A stretch of 64,000 bases of DNA, taken from NCBI RefSeq assembly GCF_002845745.1, contig NZ_PIUM01000011.1, positions 82,235-146,234 on the forward strand, written 5' to 3'. Below are positions 26,511 through 36,096 of this stretch, one piece after another. Origin of the DNA: Telmatospirillum siberiense (GTDB lineage Bacteria > Pseudomonadota > Alphaproteobacteria > Rhodospirillales > Magnetospirillaceae). Position 1 is the first letter of the stretch; each line of letters opens with the position of its first letter. The notes under the pieces are model-generated. The model worked only from the letters and a program-made list of their open reading frames with translations, did not search any database and was not told the DNA's origin. The position numbers and the translations under genes were made by a program.

Positions 26511-27938
26511 ATGACAAACATGTCCAAGAACGACGGCACCGCTGCCTCGCCCCAGCTCGGCCTGATGGCCCGCTGGGCCATCGGCTTCACCGGCTGGGCC
26601 GAACGCTGGTATCCCGATTCCTTCGTCTTCGCCGCCTTGGCGGTCATCGTCGTGGCCGTGGCCGACCTGGCGCTCGGCGCCAAGCCGATGGAGGTCGCGG
26701 CGTCTTTCGGTGGCGGATTCTGGACGATGATTCCCTTCACCATGCAGATGACCATCGTCGTCATCTCGGGCTATGTGGTGGCCACCTCGGCGCCGGTGTC
26801 GCGCTTCGTCGACACCATCGCCGGCATTCCGAAGACGGCCCGCGGCGCCATCGCCTTCGTCGCCTTCATGAGCATGGCGGCATCGTTCCTCAATTACGCG
26901 CTCAGCCTGATCTTCGGCGGATTGCTGGTCCTGGCTTTGGCCCGGCGGACCGATCTCAAGATGGACTACCGCGCCGCCACGGGGGCCGCCTATCTGGGAC
27001 TGGGGGCCACCTGGGCATTGGGACTCAATTCGTCGGCCGCCCAGTTGCAGGCCAATGCGGCCAGCCTGCCAAAAGCCATTTCCGACATCACCGGGGTCAT
27101 CCCCTTCAGCCAGACCATCGGCCTTTGGCAATCGATGCTGATGGCCCTGATCATCGTGATCGTCTCGGTGGCCATCTCCTATTTCTCCGCTCCGACGGGC
27201 GGGCAGGTGCGCACGGCGGTCGACATGGGTATCGACCTCTCCAGGCCCGTCGAAACCAGGAAGGCCGTCCTGCGGCCCGGAGAATGGCTGGAACAAAGCC
27301 CCCTGATCAGCGTGGTGATCGCCCTTCTCGGCATCGGCTTCCTGTGGAGCGAGTTCGCCACCAAGGATCCGCTGACGGCGATTTCCAACCTCAACACCTA
27401 CAATCTGCTGTTCCTGATCATCGGCCTGCTGCTGCATTGGCGGCTGAGGAATTTCCTGGCCGCCGTGGCCAAGGCGGTGCCTTCGACCGGCGGCATCCTG
27501 ATCCAGTTTCCGCTCTATGGCGCCGCCGCCGCCCTGCTGACCGGCGTCAAGGGGGGCGACGGCGTCACCATCTCGCACCATCTGGCCAATTTCTTCGTCA
27601 ATATCGCCTCGGCCGACAGCTTCCCGGTGGTGATCGGCATCTATTCGGCGATCCTGGGCTTCCTGGTGCCGTCCGGCGGCGGCAAATGGATCGTCGAGGC
27701 CCCTTACGTGATGCAGGCGGCCAAGGATCTGCATACCCATCTAGGCTGGGCCGTGGAAGTCTATAATGCGGCCGAGGCCCTGCCCAATCTGATCAATCCC
27801 TTCTGGATGCTGCCCCTTCTGGGAATCGTCGGCCTGAAGGCCCGGGACGTGGTGGGTTTCACCTTTACCCAGTTCGTCTTCCATGTTCCCGTCGTCTTGT
27901 TCCTTCTGTGGCTGCTGGCCAAGACGCTGCCCGTTTGA
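26511..27938 (+). CDS. atoE: Short-chain fatty acid transporter
   Basis: 475 residues from the ATG at 26511, with GGGAGG eleven bases upstream. Some twelve hydrophobic segments run through the protein, beginning near residue 45 (FVFAALAVIVVAVADLAL), and it contains FLVPSGGGKWIVEAPYVMQAAKDL close to the C-terminus, characteristic of the AtoE/SCFA transporter family. It would take up butyrate and related acids as the first step, before AtoDA activates them. Its place between atoA and atoB matches the E. coli order atoD-A-E-B. Confidence 0.92.
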   Translation: MTNMSKNDGTAASPQLGLMARWAIGFTGWAERWYPDSFVFAALAVIVVAVADLALGAKPMEVAASFGGGFWTMIPFTMQMTIVVISGYVVATSAPVSRFVDTIAGIPKTARGAIAFVAFMSMAASFLNYALSLIFGGLLVLALARRTDLKMDYRAATGAAYLGLGATWALGLNSSAAQLQANAASLPKAISDITGVIPFSQTIGLWQSMLMALIIVIVSVAISYFSAPTGGQVRTAVDMGIDLSRPVETRKAVLRPGEWLEQSPLISVVIALLGIGFLWSEFATKDPLTAISNLNTYNLLFLIIGLLLHWRLRNFLAAVAKAVPSTGGILIQFPLYGAAAALLTGVKGGDGVTISHHLANFFVNIASADSFPVVIGIYSAILGFLVPSGGGKWIVEAPYVMQAAKDLHTHLGWAVEVYNAAEALPNLINPFWMLPLLGIVGLKARDVVGFTFTQFVFHVPVVLFLLWLLAKTLPV

Positions 27939-28031
27939 TCCGGGCGGAGGGAGGTGGCGGATGCCGTGGCTCGCTTCAATGACGCTTCACGGCATCCATC
28001 TGTAGGTTTTCGAGGAACGGAGAACGAGATC

Positions 28032-29204
28032 ATGTCAGCTATCGTCATTACCGAAGCCGTCCGGACGCCCATCGGCAGTTTTAGTGGCGGACTGGGGTCG
28101 CTTTCGGCGCATGCCCTGGGGGAAATCGTCATCCGCGCGGCGCTGGCCCGGGGCAAGGTCGATCCGCAGGAGGTCAGCGAGATCATCTTCGGCCAGGTCC
28201 TCACCGCTGCCCAGGGACAAAACCCGGCGCGTCAGGCCGCCGTCAATGCGGGGATTCCGGTCGAGCGCACGGCATTCACCATCAATCAGGTCTGTGGATC
28301 GGGGTTGCGCACCGTCGCGCTCGGCTACCAGGCCATCGGAATGGGCGACGCCGAAATCGTTGTTGCCGGCGGCCAGGAAAGCATGAGCCAGTCGATGCAT
28401 GCGATGCATCTGCGGGGCGGCGTCAAGATGGGGGCGTCGGAGTTCACCGACACCATGATCAAGGATGGCCTGTGGGATGCCTTCAACGGCTACCACATGG
28501 GAGTCACGGCGGAAAATGTCGCCAAGAAATGGTCGCTCTCGCGCGAGGACCAGGACGCCTTCGCCGCCGCCTCCCAGCAGAAGGCCGAGGCGGCGATGAC
28601 GGCCGGTCGTTTCGCCGAGGAAATCGTGCCGGTGACGGTCGCCGGACGCAAGGGCGACACGGTGGTTTCCGTTGACGAACATCCCAAGGCCGGGACGACG
28701 GCCGAAACCTTGAGCAAATTGCGCCCCGCCTTCGCCAAGGACGGCACGGTGACCGCCGGCAACGCCTCGGGGATCAATGACGGCGCCGCCGCCCTGGTCC
28801 TGATGTCCGCCGAAAACGCCGACCGCCGGGGTATCGAGCCCCTGGCCCGCATCGTCTCCTGGGGCACGGCGGGTGTCGATCCATCGATCATGGGCACGGG
28901 GCCGATACCGGCCAGCCGGCTGGCCCTGAAAAAGGCCGGCTGGAGCATCGACGATCTCGACCTGATCGAGGCCAACGAGGCCTTCGCCGCCCAGGCCCTG
29001 GCGGTCAACAGGGAGATGGGCTGGGACACCTCGAAGGTGAACGTCAACGGCGGCGCCATCGCCCTCGGCCATCCCATCGGCGCTTCCGGCGCGCGCATCC
29101 TGGTGACCCTGCTGCACCAGATGCGCCGGCAGAACGCCAGGAAGGGACTGGCCACCTTGTGCATCGGCGGCGGCATGGGCATCGCGCTCTGTGTCGAGCG
29201 CTGA
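28032..29204 (+). CDS. atoB: Acetyl-CoA acetyltransferase (thiolase)
   Basis: 390 residues from the ATG at 28032. Active-site Cys88 is in [11 protein letters not shown], the C-terminal catalytic pair lies in [18 protein letters not shown] (His) and [13 protein letters not shown] (Cys). N-terminal [10 protein letters not shown] is the standard thiolase II opening. It splits acetoacetyl-CoA into two acetyl-CoA, completing the acetoacetate route, or in reverse feeds polyhydroxybutyrate synthesis. It follows atoE by about 90 bases. Confidence 0.94.
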   Translation: MSAIVITEAVRTPIGSFSGGLGSLSAHALGEIVIRAALARGKVDPQEVSEIIFGQVLTAAQGQNPARQAAVNAGIPVERTAFTINQVCGSGLRTVALGYQAIGMGDAEIVVAGGQESMSQSMHAMHLRGGVKMGASEFTDTMIKDGLWDAFNGYHMGVTAENVAKKWSLSREDQDAFAAASQQKAEAAMTAGRFAEEIVPVTVAGRKGDTVVSVDEHPKAGTTAETLSKLRPAFAKDGTVTAGNASGINDGAAALVLMSAENADRRGIEPLARIVSWGTAGVDPSIMGTGPIPASRLALKKAGWSIDDLDLIEANEAFAAQALAVNREMGWDTSKVNVNGGAIALGHPIGASGARILVTLLHQMRRQNARKGLATLCIGGGMGIALCVER

Positions 29205-29325
29205 GGGGTGAGGCATAGATCCCTGTAAGCGGGCGGGACTAAAATATGATATTTAGCATATGGCTTGTGAAATCGAAGGTCTCCATCAGCGGTTAAGGAT
29301 GGAACCGGACGAAGGATAAAAAAAG

Positions 29326-31419
29326 ATGAGCAAGGGAGTGGACTCACCAAGTTTCTTCGTGGTTCCCGCCGCTCGGGATGTCGGTCCTCGATCGGTGTCC
29401 CTGGGGCTGGTCCGCGCATTGCAGCGCGAGGGAATCGACGTCGGTTTCATCAAGCCGATCTCCTCGCCCGAGGCGGCCGGCGCCAGGGTCGATCTGGCAT
29501 GTCATTTCGGGCGTTCCCTCTGCCATTTGGATGTCCCCGAGCCGATCCCCTTCGCCCTGGCCGAGGAGCGGGTCCGGTCCGGTCAGCTTTCCGAGCTGAT
29601 GGAGGATGTGGTCACGCTCGCCGAAGCCGCGTCGCAGGCTCATGACGTGGTGGTCATCCAGGGCATTCCTCTGGATTTCGAGGCGCAATTGGCTTCGCAG
29701 CTCAATATCGCGATGGCCGGTTGCCTGTCCGCCCGCATGGTGGTGGTGGTCAATGCCTTGGGGCGGTCCTGCGAACAGTTGGCGGAGGATGTCGCCGCGG
29801 CGGTGCGTCTCTATGGCGACGGTGGACGCAATGGCTTCGCCGGTGTGGTGCTCAACCAGATAGCCGCGGGCGAGGACGGCCGCCGTCTGGTCGCCGGCCT
29901 GCGCGCCAAGGGGGATCTGCCCCCCCTATTGGCCTGCGTGCCTTTCGACGCGGGCCTGAGCGCCCCGCGTTTGGCAGACGTGGTGGAGGAATTGGGACTG
30001 ACGGTGGAACGCGAGGGCAATCTGGCGCAATCGCGGGTCCAGGAAATCGCCGTCGCCGGCAGCGCGGTGGAAAACGCCATCTCCTGGTTGCGGCCCGGGA
30101 CCCTGCTGGTCACCTCGGGCGATCGCAGCGATATCATTCTGGCCACCGCGCTGGCCTATCTGCGCGGCATCCCGTTGGCGGGGCTGTTGCTGACCTGCGG
30201 CCGGCAGCCGGCGCCGCCCATCGCGTCGCTGATTTCGGCTTCGCAGTTGAGCGGCCTGCCGATCCTGCGTTCGGAAAAGGACACCTACGGCACCAGCATC
30301 CTGCTGGCGGGCTTGAACCGGCACGTGACGCGCAACGATCCCCAGCGGATGGAACAGGCCATTCAGCAGGTCACCGAATCGACCGATATCGCGCTGTTCA
30401 AGGATATCGTCGGCAAGCCCGGCACCTTGCGCCTGACGCCGCCCGCCTTCCGTCACCGGCTGGTGCAAAGCGCTCATATCGCCAACAAGCGCATCGTGCT
30501 TCCCGAGGGCGACGAGCCGCGCACCCTGCGCGCGGCGGTGATCTGCCATGAGAAGGGGATCGCTCACTGCGTTCTTCTGGGCGAGCCGGCCCGCATCCGG
30601 GAAATCGCCGGCAATCAGGGGCTGACCCTGCCGCCCGACATCGAGATCATCGATGCCATGGCGGTGCGCGAGAACTATGTCGCGCCGCTGGTCGAGATGC
30701 GCAAATCCAAGGGGCTGACGCCGCAGCAGGCCCGCGACCAGCTCGAGGACACCGTGGTCCTGGGTACCGTCATGCTGGCGGTGGGCGAGGTCGACGGTCT
30801 GGTTTCGGGGGCCGTGCATACGACGGCCAGCACCGTTCGCCCGGCCCTGCAACTGATCAAGACGGCGCCGGGGCAAAGCATCGTCTCCTCGGTATTCTTC
30901 ATGCTGATGCCCGATCAGGTGCTGGTCTACGGCGACTGCGCCATCAACCCCAACCCGTCGGCCGAGCAGTTGGCCGACATCGCCATCCAGTCAGCCGGTT
31001 CCGCCAGGGCCTTCGGCATCGAACCCAGGGTGGCGATGATCTCCTACTCGACCGGTACCTCGGGCGTCGGAGACGACGTCGACAAGGTGCGCGAAGCCAC
31101 CCGTATCGTCCACGAGAGGTGTCCCGATCTGATGATCGACGGCCCGATCCAGTACGACGCGGCGAGCGTCGAGAGCGTCGGCCGCCAGAAGGCGCCGGAA
31201 AGTCTGGTGGCGGGCCGGGCGAACGTCTTCGTTTTTCCCGACCTCAACACCGGCAACACCACCTACAAGGCGGTGCAGCGTTCGGCCAACGTGGTCAGCG
31301 TCGGCCCGATGCTGCAGGGCCTGCGCAAGCCGGTGAACGATCTGTCGCGCGGCGCCCTGGTCGACGACATCGTCTACACCATCGCGCTGACGGCGATCCA
31401 GGCGAACCAGACCGGTTGA
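29326..31419 (+). CDS. pta: Phosphate acetyltransferase
   Basis: 697 residues, the length of long (E. coli type) Pta. An N-terminal P-loop-like domain (PAARDVGPRSVSLGLVRAL) and DRTGG region (about 210-330) precede the C-terminal acetyl/butyryl transferase domain (about 380-690), which holds ANKRIVLPEGDEPRTLRAA, GLVSGAVHTTASTVRPALQ, FFMLMPDQVLVYGDCAINPNP and NVFVFPDLNTGNTTYK. It interconverts acetyl-CoA and acetyl phosphate. Its position behind atoB suggests that it disposes of the acetyl-CoA produced from acetoacetate or makes acetyl phosphate. No acetate kinase gene is next to it in this window. Confidence 0.93.
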   Translation: MSKGVDSPSFFVVPAARDVGPRSVSLGLVRALQREGIDVGFIKPISSPEAAGARVDLACHFGRSLCHLDVPEPIPFALAEERVRSGQLSELMEDVVTLAEAASQAHDVVVIQGIPLDFEAQLASQLNIAMAGCLSARMVVVVNALGRSCEQLAEDVAAAVRLYGDGGRNGFAGVVLNQIAAGEDGRRLVAGLRAKGDLPPLLACVPFDAGLSAPRLADVVEELGLTVEREGNLAQSRVQEIAVAGSAVENAISWLRPGTLLVTSGDRSDIILATALAYLRGIPLAGLLLTCGRQPAPPIASLISASQLSGLPILRSEKDTYGTSILLAGLNRHVTRNDPQRMEQAIQQVTESTDIALFKDIVGKPGTLRLTPPAFRHRLVQSAHIANKRIVLPEGDEPRTLRAAVICHEKGIAHCVLLGEPARIREIAGNQGLTLPPDIEIIDAMAVRENYVAPLVEMRKSKGLTPQQARDQLEDTVVLGTVMLAVGEVDGLVSGAVHTTASTVRPALQLIKTAPGQSIVSSVFFMLMPDQVLVYGDCAINPNPSAEQLADIAIQSAGSARAFGIEPRVAMISYSTGTSGVGDDVDKVREATRIVHERCPDLMIDGPIQYDAASVESVGRQKAPESLVAGRANVFVFPDLNTGNTTYKAVQRSANVVSVGPMLQGLRKPVNDLSRGALVDDIVYTIALTAIQANQTG

Positions 31420-31496
31420 TGGGACACCCTTAGCCCCTCTCACCACGATCCTCCTCCCTGACAAAGGGGCGAGGGCGAAAGTGAAAAGGCAACCGC

Positions 31497-33332
31497 ATGT
31501 TCCGCGCCTGGTTTCCTTCTACGCTGCGCGCCAAGTTGTTGTTGTTGTCCCTGGTGGTGGTGGCGGTTCCCATCATTACCGCCGGTTATGTCATCGAGAT
31601 CAAAGGGCGCAATGCCCTGAACGAGGAAAAGCAGGACAAGCTGTTCGGCCTGACTCGTATTCTCGACAGTCAATTGGCCGGCGATTTCGACGGTCTTCTG
31701 GCTGACTACCAGGGGAAACCGGACGACCGGGTGGCCAAGATCGCTTACCTTAACGGACGGCTGCGGGCGATCACCGATGCCGTCGCCGATGCCAATCCGG
31801 GTGTCGGCGTGGGCTATTATTGCAAAGCCCTGAACGCCATCGTCACCTATGGCCCAAGCCGGGATTACGCCGACAAGGTCGGATTGCCCATTTCTCCGGA
31901 TCATCCCGGACGGCGGGTCATGACCTCCGGCGAGCCGCTGGTGGAAAGCGGGTTGCTGGTTCGCGGTCATATCATGAACGCCATGTGGCCGATCAGGCGC
32001 AACGGCGAGGTGATCGGCTATATCTGGGCCAACGAACTGTCCGACGCCATCGAACGGCAGACCAGTGCGATGGACCATGCCATTTTCGTCATCATTTTTG
32101 GCGGAGTCCTTCTGGGCGGGGCCCTCGTCCATGTCATGTCGATTCGCATTTCCCGCGATGTTTCCTGCATCAAGAACGGTCTGGCCACTCTCGGTCTTGA
32201 TATCCGCAAGCGCATCGCGCCCCTGCCCGGCGAGTTCGGCGAGATTGTCGCGGCCATCAATGCGATGGCCAGGGCATTGGCCGACGCCCGGACCTTGAAC
32301 GAAAATATCGTCAACAGCGTCGCCGACGGCATCATCGCCGTCGACAACGAAGGGCTGGTGACGTCGATCAATACCGCCGCCCAGCAAATGATGAACGCGC
32401 CTTTGGAAACCTCGGTTGGGCAGCCCTATCAATCGCTGTTCCGTCCGGGGGCGAAGTTCACCAGCGTCCTGCTCGACACCCTGCAGACCGGCAAACAATA
32501 CATCGGTGTCGATCTGGTCCATCCCCTGGCGACCAAGACCCTGCATGTCAGCGCCAGCAGCAGCGTTCTGCTGGACGGCAGCGGCGCGGTGATCGGCGCC
32601 GTGGTGGTCATCAAGGATTTGAGTGAAAAATTTCATCTGCAGACCCAGATCATGCGGGCCGACCGCCTGGCCGCCCTGGGTGAGTTGATGGCGGGAATCG
32701 CTCATGAAATTCGCAATCCGTTGACGTCGATCCGCGGATTCATGCAGCATCTCGAGAGCAGCGACGACATCGCGGAATGGCAGCTTTACGCCCCCCTGGT
32801 GATCCGGCAGGTCGACAGTCTCAACCGCATCATCACCGAACTTCTGGAGTTTGGCCGCTATCGCCCGCCGCGGATCGGTTTTGTCGCCCTGAACGCCTTG
32901 ATCCGGGAAGTGACCATGTTGGCCGGCAACAAATGGTCGACGGAAATCGCCATGGAGTTGTCGCCGGATGTCCCGCCGATCGAAGCCGATGGCGAAGCCT
33001 TGAAGCAGGTCGTGCTCAATCTGGTGCTGAACGCCATTCAGGCGACATCGGAAGGCGGACGGATCATCATTCGGACCGCTTTCCTGCCCCCCGATCAGGT
33101 ATCGATTTCGGTGAGTGACGATGGGGTCGGCATTGCGCCGGAAGATCTCGAAAAAGTCTTCGATCCCTTCTTCTCGACCAAACCGACCGGGACGGGACTG
33201 GGGTTGGCCATGGTCAGGCGGATCATCGACGCCCACGACGGGCATATCGGAATCAACAGCACCTTGGGGCTGGGCACCGAGATCACGCTCAGGCTTCCCC
33301 TGAGTCACAAGACATCGGGAGACGAGGCTTGA
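31497..33332 (+). CDS. atoS: Sensor histidine kinase, AtoS type
   Basis: 611 residues, close to E. coli AtoS (608). Two membrane segments flank a periplasmic sensor domain (residues about 30-180). A HAMP linker, a PAS domain (about 265-380) and the kinase core follow. The phospho-acceptor is His403 in HEIRNPLTSI, with N box (NLVLNAIQAT) and G boxes (DDGVGI, GTGLGLA). It would sense acetoacetate or a related signal and phosphorylate AtoC. Its last codon overlaps the start of atoC by four bases. Confidence 0.88.
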   Translation: MFRAWFPSTLRAKLLLLSLVVVAVPIITAGYVIEIKGRNALNEEKQDKLFGLTRILDSQLAGDFDGLLADYQGKPDDRVAKIAYLNGRLRAITDAVADANPGVGVGYYCKALNAIVTYGPSRDYADKVGLPISPDHPGRRVMTSGEPLVESGLLVRGHIMNAMWPIRRNGEVIGYIWANELSDAIERQTSAMDHAIFVIIFGGVLLGGALVHVMSIRISRDVSCIKNGLATLGLDIRKRIAPLPGEFGEIVAAINAMARALADARTLNENIVNSVADGIIAVDNEGLVTSINTAAQQMMNAPLETSVGQPYQSLFRPGAKFTSVLLDTLQTGKQYIGVDLVHPLATKTLHVSASSSVLLDGSGAVIGAVVVIKDLSEKFHLQTQIMRADRLAALGELMAGIAHEIRNPLTSIRGFMQHLESSDDIAEWQLYAPLVIRQVDSLNRIITELLEFGRYRPPRIGFVALNALIREVTMLAGNKWSTEIAMELSPDVPPIEADGEALKQVVLNLVLNAIQATSEGGRIIIRTAFLPPDQVSISVSDDGVGIAPEDLEKVFDPFFSTKPTGTGLGLAMVRRIIDAHDGHIGINSTLGLGTEITLRLPLSHKTSGDEA

Positions 33333-34711
33333 GAAAGGAAATGCCGACGATGCTGGTGGTCGACGACGACGAGGGAATCAGGCGGTTCCTTTCGGCGATG
33401 CTGACCAAGCAGGGCTTTGGCGTGCTTACCGCCGACAACGGGTTCGATGCCGTCGAGATTTTTCGCGCCGAACGGCCGGCGGTGATCCTGATGGATATTC
33501 GCATGCCGGGGATGTCGGGTTTGAAGGCGATGTCGGCCATCCACAATCTCGACCGCTCGACGGCGGTGATCCTGATGACCGCCTATGCCGAGGTCGAAAC
33601 GGCGGTGCAGGCGATCAAGGACGGCGCTTTCGATTACATCATCAAACCCTTCGACATCGCCGAGGTGCTGCTGCTGGTCAAGCGCGCCTTCGAACTGCGC
33701 CGGATGCGCGAGGATATCTCGGTCCTGCATCGCGAATTGTCGGAAAGTTTCCGTCTCGATCGCATCCTGACCAATAGCCCGAAGATGATCGAGCTTTGCC
33801 AGACCATCACCAAGGTGGCCAAGAGCACGGCCACCGTCCTCGTTTGCGGCGAAAGCGGAACCGGCAAGGAGTTGGTGGCCACGGCGATCCACTACAACAG
33901 CGCCCGCGCCGACAAGCCCTTCGTCAAGGTCAATTGCGCGGCCATCCCCGACAGCTTGCTGGAAAGCGAGTTCTTCGGCCATGAGAAGGGGGCCTTCACC
34001 GGCGCCTTGGCCCGCCGTCGCGGTCGTTTCGAACAGGCATGCGGCGGGACGCTGTTCCTGGACGAGATCGGCGATATTTCCCCCAGCCTGCAGGTGAAGC
34101 TGCTGCGGGTCCTCCAGGAGCGCGAGTTCGAGCGCGTCGGCGGCGGCGACGTGGTGCGGGCGGACGTCCGGGTCATCGTCGCCACCAACAAGAATCTCGA
34201 GGAGCTGGTCCGCCAGGGCACCTTTCGGCAGGATCTGTATTTCCGCCTGAACGTGGTGACGATCAAGACCATCGCGCTCCGCGAACGGCCGGAGGACGTG
34301 CGTCTGCTGGCCGGCTATTTCCTCCAGAAATTCGCCGCCGAGAACTGCATCGAGATCACCGGCTTCGACGAGGCCGCGATGGACTGCCTGTTGCGTCACG
34401 ACTGGCCGGGAAATATCCGGGAACTGCGCAACGCCGTCGAGCGGGCGGTGGTGATGAGCACGGGACGCGAGATCGGGCCCGAGGACCTGCCCGAACAGAT
34501 CCTGCATTCGGCCGGCGAGTTCGAAGGTCTGCCGCGTCCCCCGTTCGACGGCGCCGTGCGCTCCCTGCGCGATCTGGTGCATCGCTACGAGGCCCAGGTC
34601 ATCACCGAATCCCTGGCGCGCAACGACGGCAACCGGGTGAAAACCGCCCACGATCTGCAGATCAGCCGGCGCTCGCTGCTTTACAAGATCCAGGAACATG
34701 GCATCGGGTGA
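33329..34711 (+). CDS. atoC: Sigma-54 dependent response regulator, AtoC type
   Basis: 460 residues. The TTG at 33329 overlaps the atoS stop (TTGA) and has GGGAG seven bases upstream; ATG at 33341 (four codons later) is the alternative. Receiver domain: VVDDDEG and Asp56 in LMDIRMPGMSG. AAA+ domain: Walker A GESGTGKE near residue 175 and the sigma-54 contact GAFTGA near 221, then FLDEIGD and the arginine finger region. The C-terminal helix-turn-helix (VKTAHDLQISRRSLLYKI) binds enhancer DNA. It probably activates the sigma-54 promoter at 24861 via the dyads at 24723. Confidence 0.92.
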   Translation: MRKEMPTMLVVDDDEGIRRFLSAMLTKQGFGVLTADNGFDAVEIFRAERPAVILMDIRMPGMSGLKAMSAIHNLDRSTAVILMTAYAEVETAVQAIKDGAFDYIIKPFDIAEVLLLVKRAFELRRMREDISVLHRELSESFRLDRILTNSPKMIELCQTITKVAKSTATVLVCGESGTGKELVATAIHYNSARADKPFVKVNCAAIPDSLLESEFFGHEKGAFTGALARRRGRFEQACGGTLFLDEIGDISPSLQVKLLRVLQEREFERVGGGDVVRADVRVIVATNKNLEELVRQGTFRQDLYFRLNVVTIKTIALRERPEDVRLLAGYFLQKFAAENCIEITGFDEAAMDCLLRHDWPGNIRELRNAVERAVVMSTGREIGPEDLPEQILHSAGEFEGLPRPPFDGAVRSLRDLVHRYEAQVITESLARNDGNRVKTAHDLQISRRSLLYKIQEHGIG

Positions 34712-34743
34712 GGGGGGGCGCTCTGCCGGGTCTGGGGTTTGAT

Positions 34744-34920
34744 GAACCACCAAGGCACCAAGACACCAAGGCGTTTCCCGATATATCCGGCCGCGTGGCG
34801 GATCCAAGAAGAATGCGCGCCGCAGGCATTCCTTTCTCATCCCACGGATGTCCATCGGGTGAACGGGTGAATGCCTGCGGCGCACTCCATCACCTTGGTG
34901 CCTTGGTGTCTTGGTGGTTC
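34744..34920. repeat. Family A inverted repeat, copy 2
   Basis: Arms at 34744-34773 and 34891-34920, same period-9 units as copy 1, in the opposite orientation (its right flank, AAAATATCC, is the complement of the left flank of copy 1). Inner arms GCGCCGCAGGCAT and ATGCCTGCGGCGC. It occupies the gap between the convergent genes atoC and the Rieske oxygenase and could act as a bidirectional terminator. Confidence 0.88.
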
Positions 34921-34943
34921 AAAATATCCCGGATCGTCTGCTC

Positions 34944-35960
34944 TCATGCCGCGGTGATTTCCTCCTCGCCATGGGCGCGCAAGGTGTCGAGCAGGCGGCG
35001 GCGCATCAGGAGGCCGGGGCGGTCCGACATCATGTGGGCTTCCAGCTTGCGCCCGACGTCCAGCGTGGCGTCGGGATCGGTGGATTCCAGGATCTCCTTG
35101 TCCTCCAGGGTGATCTTGGCGTCCCAGTCGATCAGCAACTGCGCCGGGCAGTCCTCCTCCCGGTCGTTGCGATAGAGGATCTGCACCAGTTGGATGCGCT
35201 CGTCGTCGATGGGCGTGGCGCAGTTGATGATGATGTGGCGGATGCCGCTCGGATATTCCATGTCCATGCGCCGGCAGAATGGCAGATACCAGTGGTTTTT
35301 CATGTCGCGGGTGGTGGTCGGTTCGCTGCTGCCCGTCACCCGATGGGCCTCGGGAGGGTTGAGGATGTCGACGCAGGAAGCGGCGTAGAAGCCCTCGTCC
35401 GTTTCGACGATCTCGTATTTCTTCGGTTTCGTCTGGTCGGCGCGTCCGAAGGTGGACCGATGGACGAAGGAGAAATGGGCGTTGTCGAAGGAGTTCTCCA
35501 TCATGCGCAAGGGCGCCGTCTTCCATTCCTCGTAGAACTGCATGATGCGCCGGTAGCCGGGATCGCGGTCTTCCGGGATGTCGAACAGGTCGGCGATCGG
35601 ATCGTCAAGGGCCACCCAGGCATAACCATAGCGGGCCATGCAATGATAGGATCGCAGCTTGTGTTTGGGCAGGGCGGTCTCGGCATCCAGTTGCGGAATC
35701 CGCACCAGCCGGCCTTCCCCGTCATAGGTCCAGCCGTGATAGCCGCAGACGATCCGGCCTTGTTCGCACCAGCCCTTCGACAGCCGGGCCGTGCGATGGC
35801 AGCAGCGGTCCCGAAGCGCGACCGGAGAACCCTCGGCGTCCAGGAACAGGACAATGTCCTCGCCCATCAGGCGGAACGGTTTCGGCCCGTCGGCCAGATG
35901 CTCGAGGGGCATCACCGCATACCAGTATTTGCGAAGGGTTTTCTGCCGCGCGGTCAGCAT
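34944..35960 (-). CDS. Rieske non-heme iron oxygenase, alpha subunit
   Basis: 338 residues. The Rieske cluster ligands are Cys53-x-His55 and Cys72-x2-His75 (CCHR ... CGYH). The mononuclear iron site is in NSFDNAHFSFVH, with His162 and His167 and bridging Asp159. Length and N-terminus (KYWYAVMPLEHL) fit the VanA/NdmA-like group of oxygenases and N- or O-demethylases that work without a beta subunit. No reductase gene lies beside it, so it must draw electrons from elsewhere. It is the last gene of the operon with the amidohydrolase, so a purine or other N-heterocycle substrate is the likely inference. Confidence 0.82.
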   Translation of the reverse strand: MLTARQKTLRKYWYAVMPLEHLADGPKPFRLMGEDIVLFLDAEGSPVALRDRCCHRTARLSKGWCEQGRIVCGYHGWTYDGEGRLVRIPQLDAETALPKHKLRSYHCMARYGYAWVALDDPIADLFDIPEDRDPGYRRIMQFYEEWKTAPLRMMENSFDNAHFSFVHRSTFGRADQTKPKKYEIVETDEGFYAASCVDILNPPEAHRVTGSSEPTTTRDMKNHWYLPFCRRMDMEYPSGIRHIIINCATPIDDERIQLVQILYRNDREEDCPAQLLIDWDAKITLEDKEILESTDPDATLDVGRKLEAHMMSDRPGLLMRRRLLDTLRAHGEEEITAA

Positions 35961-35988
35961 GACGTCGGATTCCTGTTCAGTTGTTCGA

Positions 35989-36080
35989 TTAATACCAACT
36001 CTCGGTGATCGAAACCGATCACCGAGCCCTCAATGGGCCAAACCAAGTTTCGATGAGTTATCCTCATCGAAACTTGGTCT
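35989..36080. repeat. Family B hairpin element, short copy
   Basis: Reads in reverse relative to the copy at 39232. CTCGGTGATCG (36001-36011) pairs with CGATCACCGAG (36016-36026), and the 16-bp arms at 36042-36057 and 36063-36078 pair perfectly. The two middle hairpins of the longer copy are missing. It lies between the Rieske and amidohydrolase genes. Confidence 0.8.
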
Positions 36081-36096
36081 AAGAGTGGCACCGTCC

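Noticed and set aside
25037..27740. Very long open frames on the minus strand opposite atoD, atoA and atoE
   Set aside because: Shadow frames caused by G/C-rich third positions: they run through three well-supported genes, show no family motif and have composition unlike any protein here.
31440..34885. Long minus-strand frames opposite atoS and atoC
   Set aside because: Low-complexity shadows; part of one includes the family A repeat, which often creates false ORFs.
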